From positions 1,602,349-1,666,348 of the forward strand of contig NZ_CM001376.1 of NCBI RefSeq assembly GCF_000237805.1: DNA of 64,000 nt, in the 5' to 3' direction. Origin of the DNA: Jonquetella anthropi DSM 22815 (GTDB taxonomy: Bacteria > Synergistota > Synergistia > Synergistales > Dethiosulfovibrionaceae). How positions within the stretch are numbered: position 1 is the stretch's first letter; each line of letters opens with the position of its first letter. The notes under the pieces were generated by a model, which did not search any database, was not told the origin of the DNA, and saw only the letters and a list, made by a program, of their open reading frames with translations. Below, one piece after another: positions 8,451-16,039 of this stretch. The translations under genes were made by a program, and so were the position numbers.

Positions 8451-8490
8451 AAAAAGTCAGGGCCGCCCAATGGGCGGCCCTGACTTTTTT
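8451..8490. terminator. Bidirectional intrinsic terminator
   Basis: 13-bp perfect stem GTCAGGGCCGCCC / GGGCGGCCCTGAC (8456-8484), loop AAT, with AAAAA on the left and TTTTTT on the right, so it can end transcripts from both sides. Confidence 0.9.
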
Positions 8491-8499
8491 CTGCGTTCA

Positions 8500-8976
8500 C
8501 TAGAAGTCCATCGACGCGCTGTTGTCGCCGGAAGCGAAGGTCATCTTCTTGATGTTCATCTGGTCTTTCATCAGGTTGTAGAAGATCTCGATCAGGTTCT
8601 CGCAGGTAGCCACTTTCTTGACCACCACGAGGCGGCACTCCGGGTAGGACTTGGCCAGCGGCGTGTCAAACGCGACCCCGAGCGTCCTGTTCGTCTCAGC
8701 GCCGTTTCTGATGCCCTGCTCCTCGTACACCTTGAGAATGGCCGGCAGAAGCGGATCGTTTTCTTGCATGATCAGGGCGTGATCAAACGCTTTCAGGTAA
8801 TCCCACGCGATGCGCTTCATGCTGTTGCAGGGATACACAAAACCCGTTCTCTTGTCCACGTCCCCTTCAACCTCGATGGTCAAAAGTCCCGAATGGCCGT
8901 GCAGGTACTGAGCTTCGCCCTCATAGTCCAAGAAACGGTGAGCGTACTGAATGCTGACTTTCGTGATTGAACGCAT
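8500..8976 (-). CDS. 6-pyruvoyl-tetrahydropterin synthase / QueD family protein
   Basis: 158-residue T-fold protein. The zinc ligands are visible as the His in YAHRF and the two His of LHGHSG, and a TCENL segment near residue 125 corresponds to the family's conserved ENL region. In QueD and PTPS enzymes a catalytic Cys lies just before LHGH (CxxLHGH); here the residues are AQYLHGH, so that Cys is missing. It may be a variant enzyme of pterin or queuosine-precursor metabolism rather than classic QueD. No other queC, queE or queF gene is nearby. It follows the fur-like gene by 38 bases and may be co-transcribed with it. ATG 8976 has GAGGGGG upstream. Confidence 0.8.
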   Translation of the reverse strand: MRSITKVSIQYAHRFLDYEGEAQYLHGHSGLLTIEVEGDVDKRTGFVYPCNSMKRIAWDYLKAFDHALIMQENDPLLPAILKVYEEQGIRNGAETNRTLGVAFDTPLAKSYPECRLVVVKKVATCENLIEIFYNLMKDQMNIKKMTFASGDNSASMDF

Positions 8977-9014
8977 GATATGACCCCCTCGTTTTATTTT
9001 TTGCCCCCAGGCGG

Positions 9015-9404
9015 TTAGGCTTCGCCGTCAGAAGACTCCCCAGTTTGTGCCGCCCGGCAGCGCGGGCACAGGTAATTGATCCTCAGGTCGTAGGTCAGGT
9101 CGATGATGCCGGTCTGCCGGCGCAGGGACTCGGTCAGATCCGACAGCTTGATGTCCGAAAGCCGGCCGCACCGCCGGCAGACCAAATGGTCGTGCCGGAC
9201 GATCCGGTCGTACCGGTCCGGCTGCCCCTCAACCGAGACCTTTCGGATCAGCTTTTGATCGCACAGCGATTTCAGGTTGTTGTACACCGTCGCCAGAACG
9301 ATTTTGGGATTTTCCTTCTTCAGCTCCAGAAAAATCCCCTCCGCCGTGTAATGGTGATCCGGCCTGTTGACTAAGTCCAAAATCATCTTCGCGTAGGCTG
9401 GCAT
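9015..9404 (-). CDS. Fur/PerR family metalloregulator
   Basis: 129-residue ferric-uptake-regulator family repressor. The winged helix contains the DNA-recognition pattern ATVYNNLKSL, and the C-terminal dimer domain carries the structural zinc site as CRRC and CPRC pairs. RHDHLVCRRCG and DLTYDLRINYLCPRC match PerR-like members, so a role in peroxide or iron sensing is likely but not provable. The gene sits just downstream of a Fur/PerR-type inverted repeat, suggesting autoregulation. Superoxide reductase and FeoAB, both natural targets, are within the same window. Confidence 0.88.
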   Translation of the reverse strand: MPAYAKMILDLVNRPDHHYTAEGIFLELKKENPKIVLATVYNNLKSLCDQKLIRKVSVEGQPDRYDRIVRHDHLVCRRCGRLSDIKLSDLTESLRRQTGIIDLTYDLRINYLCPRCRAAQTGESSDGEA

Positions 9405-9420
9405 TTTTCACGCACCTATT

Positions 9421-9435
9421 TTAGAATTAATCTAA
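9421..9435. promoter_or_regulatory. Fur/PerR-type operator (7-1-7 inverted repeat)
   Basis: TTAGAATTAATCTAA is a 7-1-7 inverted repeat with one mismatch, closely resembling the PerR box TTATAATnATTATAA. It lies 17 bases upstream of the Fur/PerR-family start codon. Confidence 0.6.
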
Positions 9436-9594
9436 TTTTAATACTCTCAGAATAGAAGTCACGTCCTCAAATTCTTCTGACCTTGACCGATAGGACTTTC
9501 AGTTCCTTCGGACCGCCGCTGAAACTTCATCGGCCCATCTGCCTTCGCTCAATCTGCCGCGGGAGGGGGCCAAACCGTTCCCGGCAAGGCAAAA

Positions 9595-9624
9595 GGAAGC
9601 CGGCCTCTTTCGAGGCCGGCTTCC
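9595..9624 (-). terminator. Intrinsic terminator ending the feo/DUF4198 run
   Basis: GGAAGCCGGCCTC / GAGGCCGGCTTCC stem, followed on the minus strand by TTTTGCC. It lies directly after the stop at 9636. Confidence 0.85.
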
Positions 9625-9635
9625 TTGATTGCTCA

Positions 9636-10412
9636 TTATTTTTCTGGGACTTCAAAGGTGAGGGTCGCTTTGTAGATGTATTCGTCAATCGGTTCGCCTT
9701 CAGCACCCTTCACAACCGCTTGGGTCTCGATGGCCCAGAAGCCGGGGCGCAGGGCGATGATGTGGCCTTCGCCCTTCAGATCCGTTCGGCCGTAGTACGC
9801 TTCGTCGCTGTCGTCTTCGGAGAAGCCGCCAAAACGGGCTTTGATCTCGGCAGTCTTGAGTCCCTTCCCGTCCAGAAGGACCTTGATCGGGAACGGTTTG
9901 CCGATTTCAAGCGTGCGGATATCAGCCATGGGGACGATTTCCAGCTTGTGACCGATCGGCTGCATCGTGAATGCCATGTCGCCGTCGCCGTTGACCAGGA
10001 TGGTCTTTGCACCCATCGTGGACTGTTCGGTATAGGTGGCAGTTGGGTACTCGGCTTTGCCCTTCATCGCCCAGCCGTCAGGACCGTTGGACCAGATCGT
10101 CGGCTTGTAAACTACTGCCACGATCGAGCCGCCGGCAGGCGCTGCCGAGTCGAGCTTGTGCTCGTAGTTGGGCGTCTCAGAGCGCTTGAAGGCCTTCTCG
10201 CCCGAGGCGTCGAACAGTTTGACGTCGTCAAAGATCGACAGCCGAGGCGCGGGGATATCTTCCGGGTTCGGGAAGTGGTGGCCGTAGATCATGTTCGCCG
10301 TGATTCCCTTCTCACTCGGAACGGCCCGAAGCCACAGGTGGTGAGCCATGGCCGGAGCCGCAAGCAGAGACAAGCCACACAGAGCCGCGCAGGTAACGCT
10401 ATGCAGTTTCAT
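9636..10412 (-). CDS. Exported DUF4198 protein
   Basis: 258-residue secreted protein: signal peptide MKLHSVTCAALCGLSLLAAPAMA followed by HHLWLRAVP, the His-rich mature N-terminus typical of DUF4198. The family occurs beside nickel and cobalt ECF transporters (NikK) and other metal importers and is thought to act in the periplasm, possibly handling metal through the exposed N-terminal His. ATG 10412 has AAGGAG upstream; the longer frame to 10454 lacks one. It is the last gene of a run that begins with feoA, so iron rather than nickel may be its metal. Paralogues are at 10502-11296 and 46375-47163. Confidence 0.82.
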   Translation of the reverse strand: MKLHSVTCAALCGLSLLAAPAMAHHLWLRAVPSEKGITANMIYGHHFPNPEDIPAPRLSIFDDVKLFDASGEKAFKRSETPNYEHKLDSAAPAGGSIVAVVYKPTIWSNGPDGWAMKGKAEYPTATYTEQSTMGAKTILVNGDGDMAFTMQPIGHKLEIVPMADIRTLEIGKPFPIKVLLDGKGLKTAEIKARFGGFSEDDSDEAYYGRTDLKGEGHIIALRPGFWAIETQAVVKGAEGEPIDEYIYKATLTFEVPEK

Positions 10413-10501
10413 GAAAAACTCCTTTTTCGGAACTTCTTCCTCGAAGTTCCCCACTCCTGGGATATGCCCAGACGCCAGAAATACGCCGGTGCTTTACGCC
10501 G

Positions 10502-11296
10502 TTACTTCAGGTCAGTGACCTCGACCCAAAGTACTGCATCCTGTTCGACGTCGTGGCCGTCAACCTGGACGGTCGCCGCTTCGAGCGCCGCGAATCCCCA
10601 CCAGCCGGCCTTGGGCAAAGCGTAGACGAACGTGCCGTTCGCGTCGGCCTTGATGGTCTGGGTGAAGAAAACTTCCTTGGCGTCCTCGATGGCAGCCTTC
10701 TTGACGAAGCAGTTCTTTTTCAGATCAGGAGCGTGGTTCAGGTACTCTACTTCGATTTCGGCGTTCGGAACGGGTTTGCCGTCGGCGGTGACAACGCCGA
10801 CAAAGACGTTGCCCTTCCACAGGCCGTAGGGCTTGGCAAGCGGGAGAATCTCGACCGGCAGGCCGACCAGCGCGTCCCAATCGGTAGGCGTGCCGCCGAC
10901 GTTGACGATCATCTTGGTGCACTGCTGCATCCACAGGTCTTCGCTGGGCTCATAGTACGGGGTCGGCACGAGGCCAAAGACGTAGTCGCCCATAGAGCGG
11001 CACTTGGCGTCGGCCGCGAAAGCGTCACCCTGATTGGTCAGGCTGGTCCACTTGATGGGCTTCAGGTCGCCCTTCAGGTCGGTCTTTTTCTCTTTGTGCA
11101 CCACAAAGAACTCCTGAACGCCCATGTCCATCGTGTGTCCGGCCTCGAAGGGGTGGGTGAACACCAGTCGAACGGGAATCGTCGCGCCCTTTTCAAGGAC
11201 GCTGGTCGGGGTATAGATCATCTGGAAGTGAGCCATCGCAGGGACGGCGCAGAGGACGAGCGCAGCAGCGGCGGCAAAGCCGGCAAATCTCTTCAT
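10502..11296 (-). CDS. Exported DUF4198 protein (second copy)
   Basis: 264-residue secreted protein with signal peptide MKRFAGFAAAAALVLCAVPAMA and mature start HFQMIYTPT, again exposing His right after the cleavage site. The C-terminal half carries a carboxypeptidase-regulatory-like beta domain (NVFVGVVTADGKPVPNAEIEVEYLN), as in NikK-type proteins. GGGAG precedes ATG 11296. It lies 52 bases downstream of the small exported gene and 89 bases upstream of the next DUF4198 gene on the same strand. The role is probably periplasmic metal delivery coupled to FeoB, by association only. Confidence 0.82.
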   Translation of the reverse strand: MKRFAGFAAAAALVLCAVPAMAHFQMIYTPTSVLEKGATIPVRLVFTHPFEAGHTMDMGVQEFFVVHKEKKTDLKGDLKPIKWTSLTNQGDAFAADAKCRSMGDYVFGLVPTPYYEPSEDLWMQQCTKMIVNVGGTPTDWDALVGLPVEILPLAKPYGLWKGNVFVGVVTADGKPVPNAEIEVEYLNHAPDLKKNCFVKKAAIEDAKEVFFTQTIKADANGTFVYALPKAGWWGFAALEAATVQVDGHDVEQDAVLWVEVTDLK

Positions 11297-11347
11297 CGGG
11301 TATAGCTCCCCTTTCAAATGTGTTCGGAAGAGGTCTTGCAAAAGCCG

Positions 11348-11659
11348 TTACTCGATATCCTTGCCGTCGACGATCACCTGATGGCCCGGGCCGGCGTTGA
11401 ATTCCACTTCGTAGTCGCCTTCGGGCTTCTGGAACTCGTAGGTGCCCTGGTCGTCCAGCTTGGCGTCGATGAGAATTTTCTTCTGCCCGTCCCGAACGAT
11501 CAGTTTAACGCCGGCAGCGGACGATCCGTCGGAGAACCCGCCCTCGCAGATGACCTTGTCGCCGTCAAGATAGCAGTTCAACAGCGCCGTGTGGGCAAAC
11601 GCGGAAATGGACAGGCACAGCAGTCCGAGGGTCAGAAGCGCGATCAGTTTCTTTTTCAA
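11348..11659 (-). CDS. Small exported beta-domain protein
   Basis: 103-residue protein with signal peptide (MKKKLIALLTLGLLCLSISAFA) and mature start HTALLNCYLDGDKVICEGGFSDGSSAAGVKLIVRDGQKKILIDAKLDD, a short carboxypeptidase-regulatory-like or transthyretin-like fold resembling the soluble part of NikL. Unlike the NikL at 47169 it has no C-terminal membrane anchor. Start is TTG at 11659 with AAGGATG upstream. It lies 100 bases after feoB, with two hairpins between them, and before two DUF4198 genes. Its place in the run suggests an accessory periplasmic role in metal uptake. Confidence 0.75.
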   Translation of the reverse strand: MKKKLIALLTLGLLCLSISAFAHTALLNCYLDGDKVICEGGFSDGSSAAGVKLIVRDGQKKILIDAKLDDQGTYEFQKPEGDYEVEFNAGPGHQVIVDGKDIE

Positions 11660-11688
11660 CTTGAATCATCCTTCCGTGCTGCAAGATA

Positions 11689-11739
11689 CAGATTTCGCAT
11701 GAAATCTGGTATTTCGTCCACCTGCCGCTCGCCGGCAGG
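11689..11739 (-). promoter_or_regulatory. Two hairpins between feoB and the exported genes
   Basis: CAGATTTC-GCAT-GAAATCTG (11689-11708) and CCTGCCG-CTCGC-CGGCAGG (11721-11739). Neither is followed by a T-run on the minus strand, so they look like mRNA processing or stabilising structures, or an operator, rather than a terminator. Confidence 0.5.
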
Positions 11740-11758
11740 AAGGCACCACAGTGAAAAA

Positions 11759-12580
11759 TCAGTCTCCCGCCGCCGGTTCGGGCGAGTCCTTCCGAAGTTC
11801 AAGCAGCTGATTCTTGGGCTTGATCATTCCTAAAACAACCGTACAGATGGCGACAAAGACCGAGAAGACGATCACCATCTGGGGGCCGTTGAGGCCCAAC
11901 GCCCGGCCGCCGCTGAAAATCAGCGAACCGAACAGCAGGCCAAGAACGGTTGGGAACAGAAGCGACAGGCCGACCCACCGCCACGACCCCGCCTCGACCT
12001 TAACCATGACGAGCGTCGCCAGACAGGGCGGATAGAGGGCCATGAAGATCATCAGAGCCAGAGCGTGAAGCGGCGTGTAGCCGTCCTCGCTCTGAAGTCC
12101 GTGGGCGATGCTGCCGTTCGGCGATTCGTCGGCGGGCTTGTACAGCAGTCCCAGCGTCGCGACGGTGCTTTCCTTGGCTGCCAAGGCGGACAGCAGCGAC
12201 ACGTTGACCTTCCAGTTGAACCCGGCGTACTTGGTCACCGGCTCCAAGAACTGGCCGATTCGGCCCAGAACGCTTCGATTAAGCACGTCGTCAGACAGGC
12301 GCTTTCTCGCCCGGCCGCGGGCGGCTAAAAACGCCCGCCACTCTTTGTTGACCTTGCGGACGTCCGGGTCTTTGCTCTTCGAGACGTCGTACAGGTCGGC
12401 GAAGTGCGTGGACGACGGCAGATAGTTCACCAAATTGCTCTTCGCGACGCCGGCGAAAATAGCCCGCTTGGTGCGGTCCATGGCGTCGATCAGCTCTTCC
12501 ATGCCCTCGTCGGTGGCGACCAGCGGCGCGAACCGGGTGTCCGCGATGGCGCTCCGAAAGTCTTGAGCCGCCTTGTTCAC
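11759..12580 (-). pseudogene. feoB: FeoB C-terminal part, after an in-frame stop
   Basis: Encodes the C-terminal membrane half of FeoB, including the second Gate segment (FEPVTKYAGFNWKVNVSLLSALAAKESTVATLGLLY) and the final helices, 273 residues from GTG 12580. It is in the same reading frame as the upstream feoB part and separated only by a TAG at 12596-12598 plus five codons. The GTG has only a weak CAGGCGG behind it. It may be made as a separate polypeptide, by readthrough, or not at all. The segment just after the stop (residues 1-110) is an insertion relative to common FeoB proteins. Confidence 0.7.
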
Positions 12581-12595
12581 ATCCGCCTGGCAAGA

Positions 12596-14236
12596 CTAAA
12601 CGACGTCTTCCTGCGCGCCGGGGAACCGGGTCAGAAAGAATATGCCCACGGTCACAGCCGCGACGATCGTGCCGATCTTTTTGACGAAAATCAGCGTCCG
12701 CTCGACCGACCGAAGGACGACCCCCCGAAGGGTCGGGATGTGGTACGGCGGCAACTCCATGATGAACGGCGCCGACGGCTTGTTCTTCAGCACCGTCATG
12801 GTGAGCACTTTGGCCGCGCACAGCGCCATGAACAGGGTGATCGTGGAGATAAACACCATCATCGACGCGGAAATATCGGCGAAGAACGCGCCGATCAGCA
12901 GCGAGTACAGGGGCACCTTGGCCAGACAGTTCATCATCGGCACGACGAGAATCGTGGCCAGCCGGGCTTTTTCGTCGGCGATGACCCGGGTCGCCATGAC
13001 GCCGGGAACCGCGCAGCCGCCGACGAAGACGCCGCCCAGAATCAGCGGCAGGGTCGACTGGCCCTGCAGGCCAAACCGGCGAAGCGCCCGGTCGAGAATG
13101 AACGCGATTCGGGGCATATAGCCCAAGTCTTCCAAGACGGCGATGCAGGCAAAAAGCACGAGGAAGATCGGCACGTAGTTCAGCACCGCGTTCAAGGCGA
13201 TGACGACGCTCATGCCCAAATCCCTCAGGAGTCCGTCGGTCAAAAGGCCGCCCTTGGGAAGGATCATTGTGGCGTACAGCTCGATCCGCCGCAGGACCGG
13301 CCCAAAGTACTCGGTAAGCTTGTAGCCCCGGTTGATGGACAAGTAATACAGCAGGTAGAACACGCCGAGCAGGATAATCGGCCCGAAGACCCGGTGAACC
13401 ACAATCCTGTCCGCTCGGTCGGTCATCGACGGCCCGATTCGGCTCTTGGACTGAATCTGATTCAGCACGGCCGAAACGGCGGTGTGCCGCCTCAGGCCGA
13501 CTTCCGCCGCCGAAGTGTCGCCGATTTCTTCAAAAAACTTTTTCTTGTGCTTCTCCGCCGCCTCAAGAATCCCCGGCCCGGCGGGCGTCGCCTTCAGGAT
13601 GTCCTCCACTTGGGAGTCGTTCTCGAGAAGTTTGACCGCTCCCCAGCGGGGCGGGAACGCTAGGCCCGAAACGCCTTCTATCGCCTTGGTCAGCTCTTCC
13701 ACGGCCTCGGACAAGTCGCCGTAGTCCAGCGGCTTCATGTCCGACTTCTTCCAGCTTTTGGCCTTGATCGCTTCCAGAAGTTCGGCCTTGCCCCTGAGCT
13801 TGTTTCCCACCGTTCTCACGGCCGGGACGCCCAGCAGCTCGGACAGTTTGCCGGCGTCGATCTTCAGCCCCCGGCCTTCGGCCACGTCGGCCATGTTCAG
13901 AGCCAGAATGAGCGGCACGCCCATTTCGATGAGCTGAACCGTCAGGTACAGCCCCTGTTTCAGGTTGGAGCTGTCGAGCACGTTGACGACGAAGTCAGCT
14001 TCGCCGCTCAGCACGCTGTCGCGGGTAACCGTCTCTTCCAGCGAGTAGGACGTCATGCTGTACACGCCCGGCAGGTCGATAACCTGATAGGTCTCCCCGT
14101 CCAACTTGAACGCGCCCCTCTTCACGTCCACAGTCACGCCAGGGTAGTTCGCCACATGCTGCCGCGCGCCGGTCAGCATGTTGAACAGCGTCGATTTACC
14201 GCAGTTAGGCTGTCCGACTAAGCCGATGCATATCAA
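12596..14236 (-). CDS. feoB: Ferrous iron transporter FeoB, N-terminal part ending at TAG
   Basis: 546-residue product with the N-terminal GTPase domain (G1 GQPNCGKST at residues 8-16, G3 DLPGVYS, G4 NMAD) and the first membrane domain including a Gate motif region (LILGGVFVGGCAVPGVMATR). FeoB moves Fe2+ across the inner membrane under GTPase control. TTG 14236 overlaps the feoA stop (TTGA) and follows GGAGGT, so it is coupled to feoA. Reading stops at TAG 12596, whereas the rest of FeoB continues in the same frame from 12595. The complete reading would be about 825 residues. Whether the protein is truncated, split or recoded is the open question. Confidence 0.85.
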   Translation of the reverse strand: MICIGLVGQPNCGKSTLFNMLTGARQHVANYPGVTVDVKRGAFKLDGETYQVIDLPGVYSMTSYSLEETVTRDSVLSGEADFVVNVLDSSNLKQGLYLTVQLIEMGVPLILALNMADVAEGRGLKIDAGKLSELLGVPAVRTVGNKLRGKAELLEAIKAKSWKKSDMKPLDYGDLSEAVEELTKAIEGVSGLAFPPRWGAVKLLENDSQVEDILKATPAGPGILEAAEKHKKKFFEEIGDTSAAEVGLRRHTAVSAVLNQIQSKSRIGPSMTDRADRIVVHRVFGPIILLGVFYLLYYLSINRGYKLTEYFGPVLRRIELYATMILPKGGLLTDGLLRDLGMSVVIALNAVLNYVPIFLVLFACIAVLEDLGYMPRIAFILDRALRRFGLQGQSTLPLILGGVFVGGCAVPGVMATRVIADEKARLATILVVPMMNCLAKVPLYSLLIGAFFADISASMMVFISTITLFMALCAAKVLTMTVLKNKPSAPFIMELPPYHIPTLRGVVLRSVERTLIFVKKIGTIVAAVTVGIFFLTRFPGAQEDVV

Positions 14237-14454
14237 GACACCACCTCCAGCAGTCGGGCCTCCTCATGGCGAAGCGACACGTGCGCCCCGTCAAGGACAA
14301 ATTCCACCGGGTCGACCAACGGCGCGTTGCGCAGAACTTCGACTACCGCCCCCCGAAAGAATCCCATGTCCATCAGCCGCTGGCCCACGACGCCAGCCGC
14401 GTTGGAACGGCGTATGCGCACCACGTTGCCCGGCCGAATCTCGTCGAGTGTCAT
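14233..14454 (-). CDS. feoA: Ferrous iron transport accessory protein FeoA
   Basis: 73-residue SH3-like FeoA protein (MTLDEIRPGNVVRIRRSN, RLMDMGFFRGAVVEVLR, FVLDGAHVSLRHEEARLLEV), a cytoplasmic partner of FeoB. It overlaps feoB by four bases and is the first gene of the run ending at 9636. ATG 14454 has G-rich sequence upstream (AAAGGGG, GGGGGA). The related FeoA-like domain at the C-terminus of the DtxR regulator at 59490 hints at a common iron regulon, but I cannot identify a convincing operator upstream. Confidence 0.92.
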   Translation of the reverse strand: MTLDEIRPGNVVRIRRSNAAGVVGQRLMDMGFFRGAVVEVLRNAPLVDPVEFVLDGAHVSLRHEEARLLEVVS

Positions 14455-14662
14455 TCCCCCTACCCCTTTCCGAAAAACAAAATTCTGGTTCTTATACCTC
14501 GTCCGCTAAGTTAGTAGTGCTGAACATTGTATCGTATAGAGTATGGGTCGTCAATTTGTACCGGCGGCGATCAGAAGTTCGACCGACAGACGCTGTCAGG
14601 TTTTACGTGGTATCCTTGTCCCACACAGCCGGGTTCTGCCGGCGAAGGGAGGCCCATTTTTC

Positions 14663-15331
14663 GTGCTTCAAGCGGTTCTTTTCGACTTTGATATGACGCT
14701 GATCGACAGCAGCGACGCCATGCTCAACAGCTTCCGCCTGCTGTCCGAGCGGTTCGGCTTTCCGCCGGTCACCCGGGAGAGGCTAATGGAGTTCATCGGC
14801 CTGCACGACGAAGCGTACTGGCGCGAGGCGATCGGCGGGATTTCTGAAGAAATACTCGACTACTACCGACAGGTCTGTCTGCCGAGCGAGCTGCCGCTGT
14901 TCCGCCCGCTGGACGGAACGGTCCAGTGCCTGAAAAACCTTCGGCGCCGCGGGCTCGCGACAGGCTGCGCGACGAACCGCCGAACCGGCGACGCCATTCT
15001 GCGCCAAACCGGCCTGTGGGATCTGATGGACTGTTCCATCGGCGCCGGCCAAGTGCCCAACCCCAAGCCGGCCCCGGACATGCTCCTTTTGGCTATGGAA
15101 AAGCTAGGCGCGTCTCCCGAATGCACCGTTTACGTCGGGGACACCGACCTTGACGTGGCCGCCGGTGTCGCCGCGGGCGTGAGGGTGGTCGCCCTGACGA
15201 CGAGCACCGACGAGAAGACGCTGCACCGCGCCGGAGCTTGGCGGATCTGCGCCGCGCCGTCCGAGCTGGAAGGCCTGCTGGCCGGCGAAGGGTTGCTGGC
15301 TCCCGACGATGGGAACTGCCGACCGAACTAA
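14663..15331 (+). CDS. HAD family phosphatase
   Basis: 222-residue haloacid-dehalogenase-superfamily hydrolase, phosphoglycolate-phosphatase-like. Motif I is FDFDMTLIDSSD (nucleophile DxD), the helical cap follows at about residues 20-85, motif III is NPKPAPD and motif IV is VGDTDLDVAAG. The substrate cannot be told. The GTG at 14663 follows GAAGGGAGG; the frame extends upstream to 14543 without family similarity. It stands alone and converges with the nitroreductase gene, with a bidirectional terminator between. Confidence 0.88.
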   Translation: MLQAVLFDFDMTLIDSSDAMLNSFRLLSERFGFPPVTRERLMEFIGLHDEAYWREAIGGISEEILDYYRQVCLPSELPLFRPLDGTVQCLKNLRRRGLATGCATNRRTGDAILRQTGLWDLMDCSIGAGQVPNPKPAPDMLLLAMEKLGASPECTVYVGDTDLDVAAGVAAGVRVVALTTSTDEKTLHRAGAWRICAAPSELEGLLAGEGLLAPDDGNCRPN

Positions 15332-15340
15332 ACTGAGCAC

Positions 15341-15385
15341 AAAAAAAGCAGCCGGACGGGCTTCCCGTCCGGCTGCTTCGCTTTT
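15341..15385. terminator. Bidirectional intrinsic terminator
   Basis: GCAGCCGGACGGG / CCCGTCCGGCTGC (15348-15376) with an A-run to the left and T-rich sequence to the right, between convergent genes. Confidence 0.88.
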
Positions 15386-15388
15386 CGT

Positions 15389-16039
15389 TTACTCTTCCCA
15401 TTCAACCGTCTCGTCAAACGGCTCTCTCGGGCTTTTAAACCCGTCGATCGGCTCTCCTGCCCCGTAGCCAAGCGCGACGCCGAGGATAAGCCGCCGCCCC
15501 TTTCCCCAGTTCAGGAAGTCTGAGACCGCCCCTTCGACGATCCGAACGTACCCGGCAATACAGCTGTCGAGTCCCAGTCCCTGAGCCGCCAGACAGAGGT
15601 GAGAGACAAAAAGTCCCGCGTCAACCAGTCCTCTGGGCAGGTCAGCCTCGTCGAGGGACACCAGCGCGACCGCCGGCGCGTCGAAAAAGACGATGCTGCG
15701 GCGGATCAGCTCGGCCGGCGAGACGCCCGCGGCTTCCATCGCCGGGGCAAACGCCTTCTGAAGCGACCGGCCGCCCCTCATCGACCGAAGGGAACCGGCA
15801 GACGCCCCGAAAGAGCCCGTCTTCCCGGACTCAAAGGCGGCGACCACGGCCGCCCGAAACGCTTCCAGCCGCGCGCCCTGCAGGACGGTAACCCGCCAAG
15901 GCTGGCCGTTTTTCGCCGACGGGGCCATGCAAGCAGGGCGAAGGACTTCTTCCAAAAGGGCGTGGGGAATCGGCTCGTTTTTGTAGCTTCTCGTCGAGCG
16001 CCGGGCCTTGATCGCCACGGAGACGGTCAGCTCGGTCAT
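15389..16039 (-). CDS. Nitroreductase family flavoprotein
   Basis: 216-residue FMN-dependent nitroreductase-fold protein. Visible features are the N-terminal RRSTRSYKNEPIPHALLEEVLRPACMAPSAKNGQPWRVTVL segment that binds FMN phosphate and the C-terminal GLGLDSCIAGY and ILGVALGYGAGEP segments. It probably reduces a quinone, nitro or enone compound with NAD(P)H; the physiological substrate is unknown. Its ATG overlaps the fumarase stop by four bases (ATGA), so it is coupled to fumC. A second member is at 39293-40084. Confidence 0.88.
   Translation of the reverse strand: MTELTVSVAIKARRSTRSYKNEPIPHALLEEVLRPACMAPSAKNGQPWRVTVLQGARLEAFRAAVVAAFESGKTGSFGASAGSLRSMRGGRSLQKAFAPAMEAAGVSPAELIRRSIVFFDAPAVALVSLDEADLPRGLVDAGLFVSHLCLAAQGLGLDSCIAGYVRIVEGAVSDFLNWGKGRRLILGVALGYGAGEPIDGFKSPREPFDETVEWEE

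Noticed and set aside
12596-12598. TAG in feoB as a pyrrolysine codon
   Set aside because: No pyl genes in view and no reason for pyrrolysine in FeoB; nonsense mutation, split gene or error is simpler.
14455-14542. DtxR or Fur box upstream of feoA
   Set aside because: TTAGTAGTGCTGAA has only partial dyad character and too many mismatches to either consensus.
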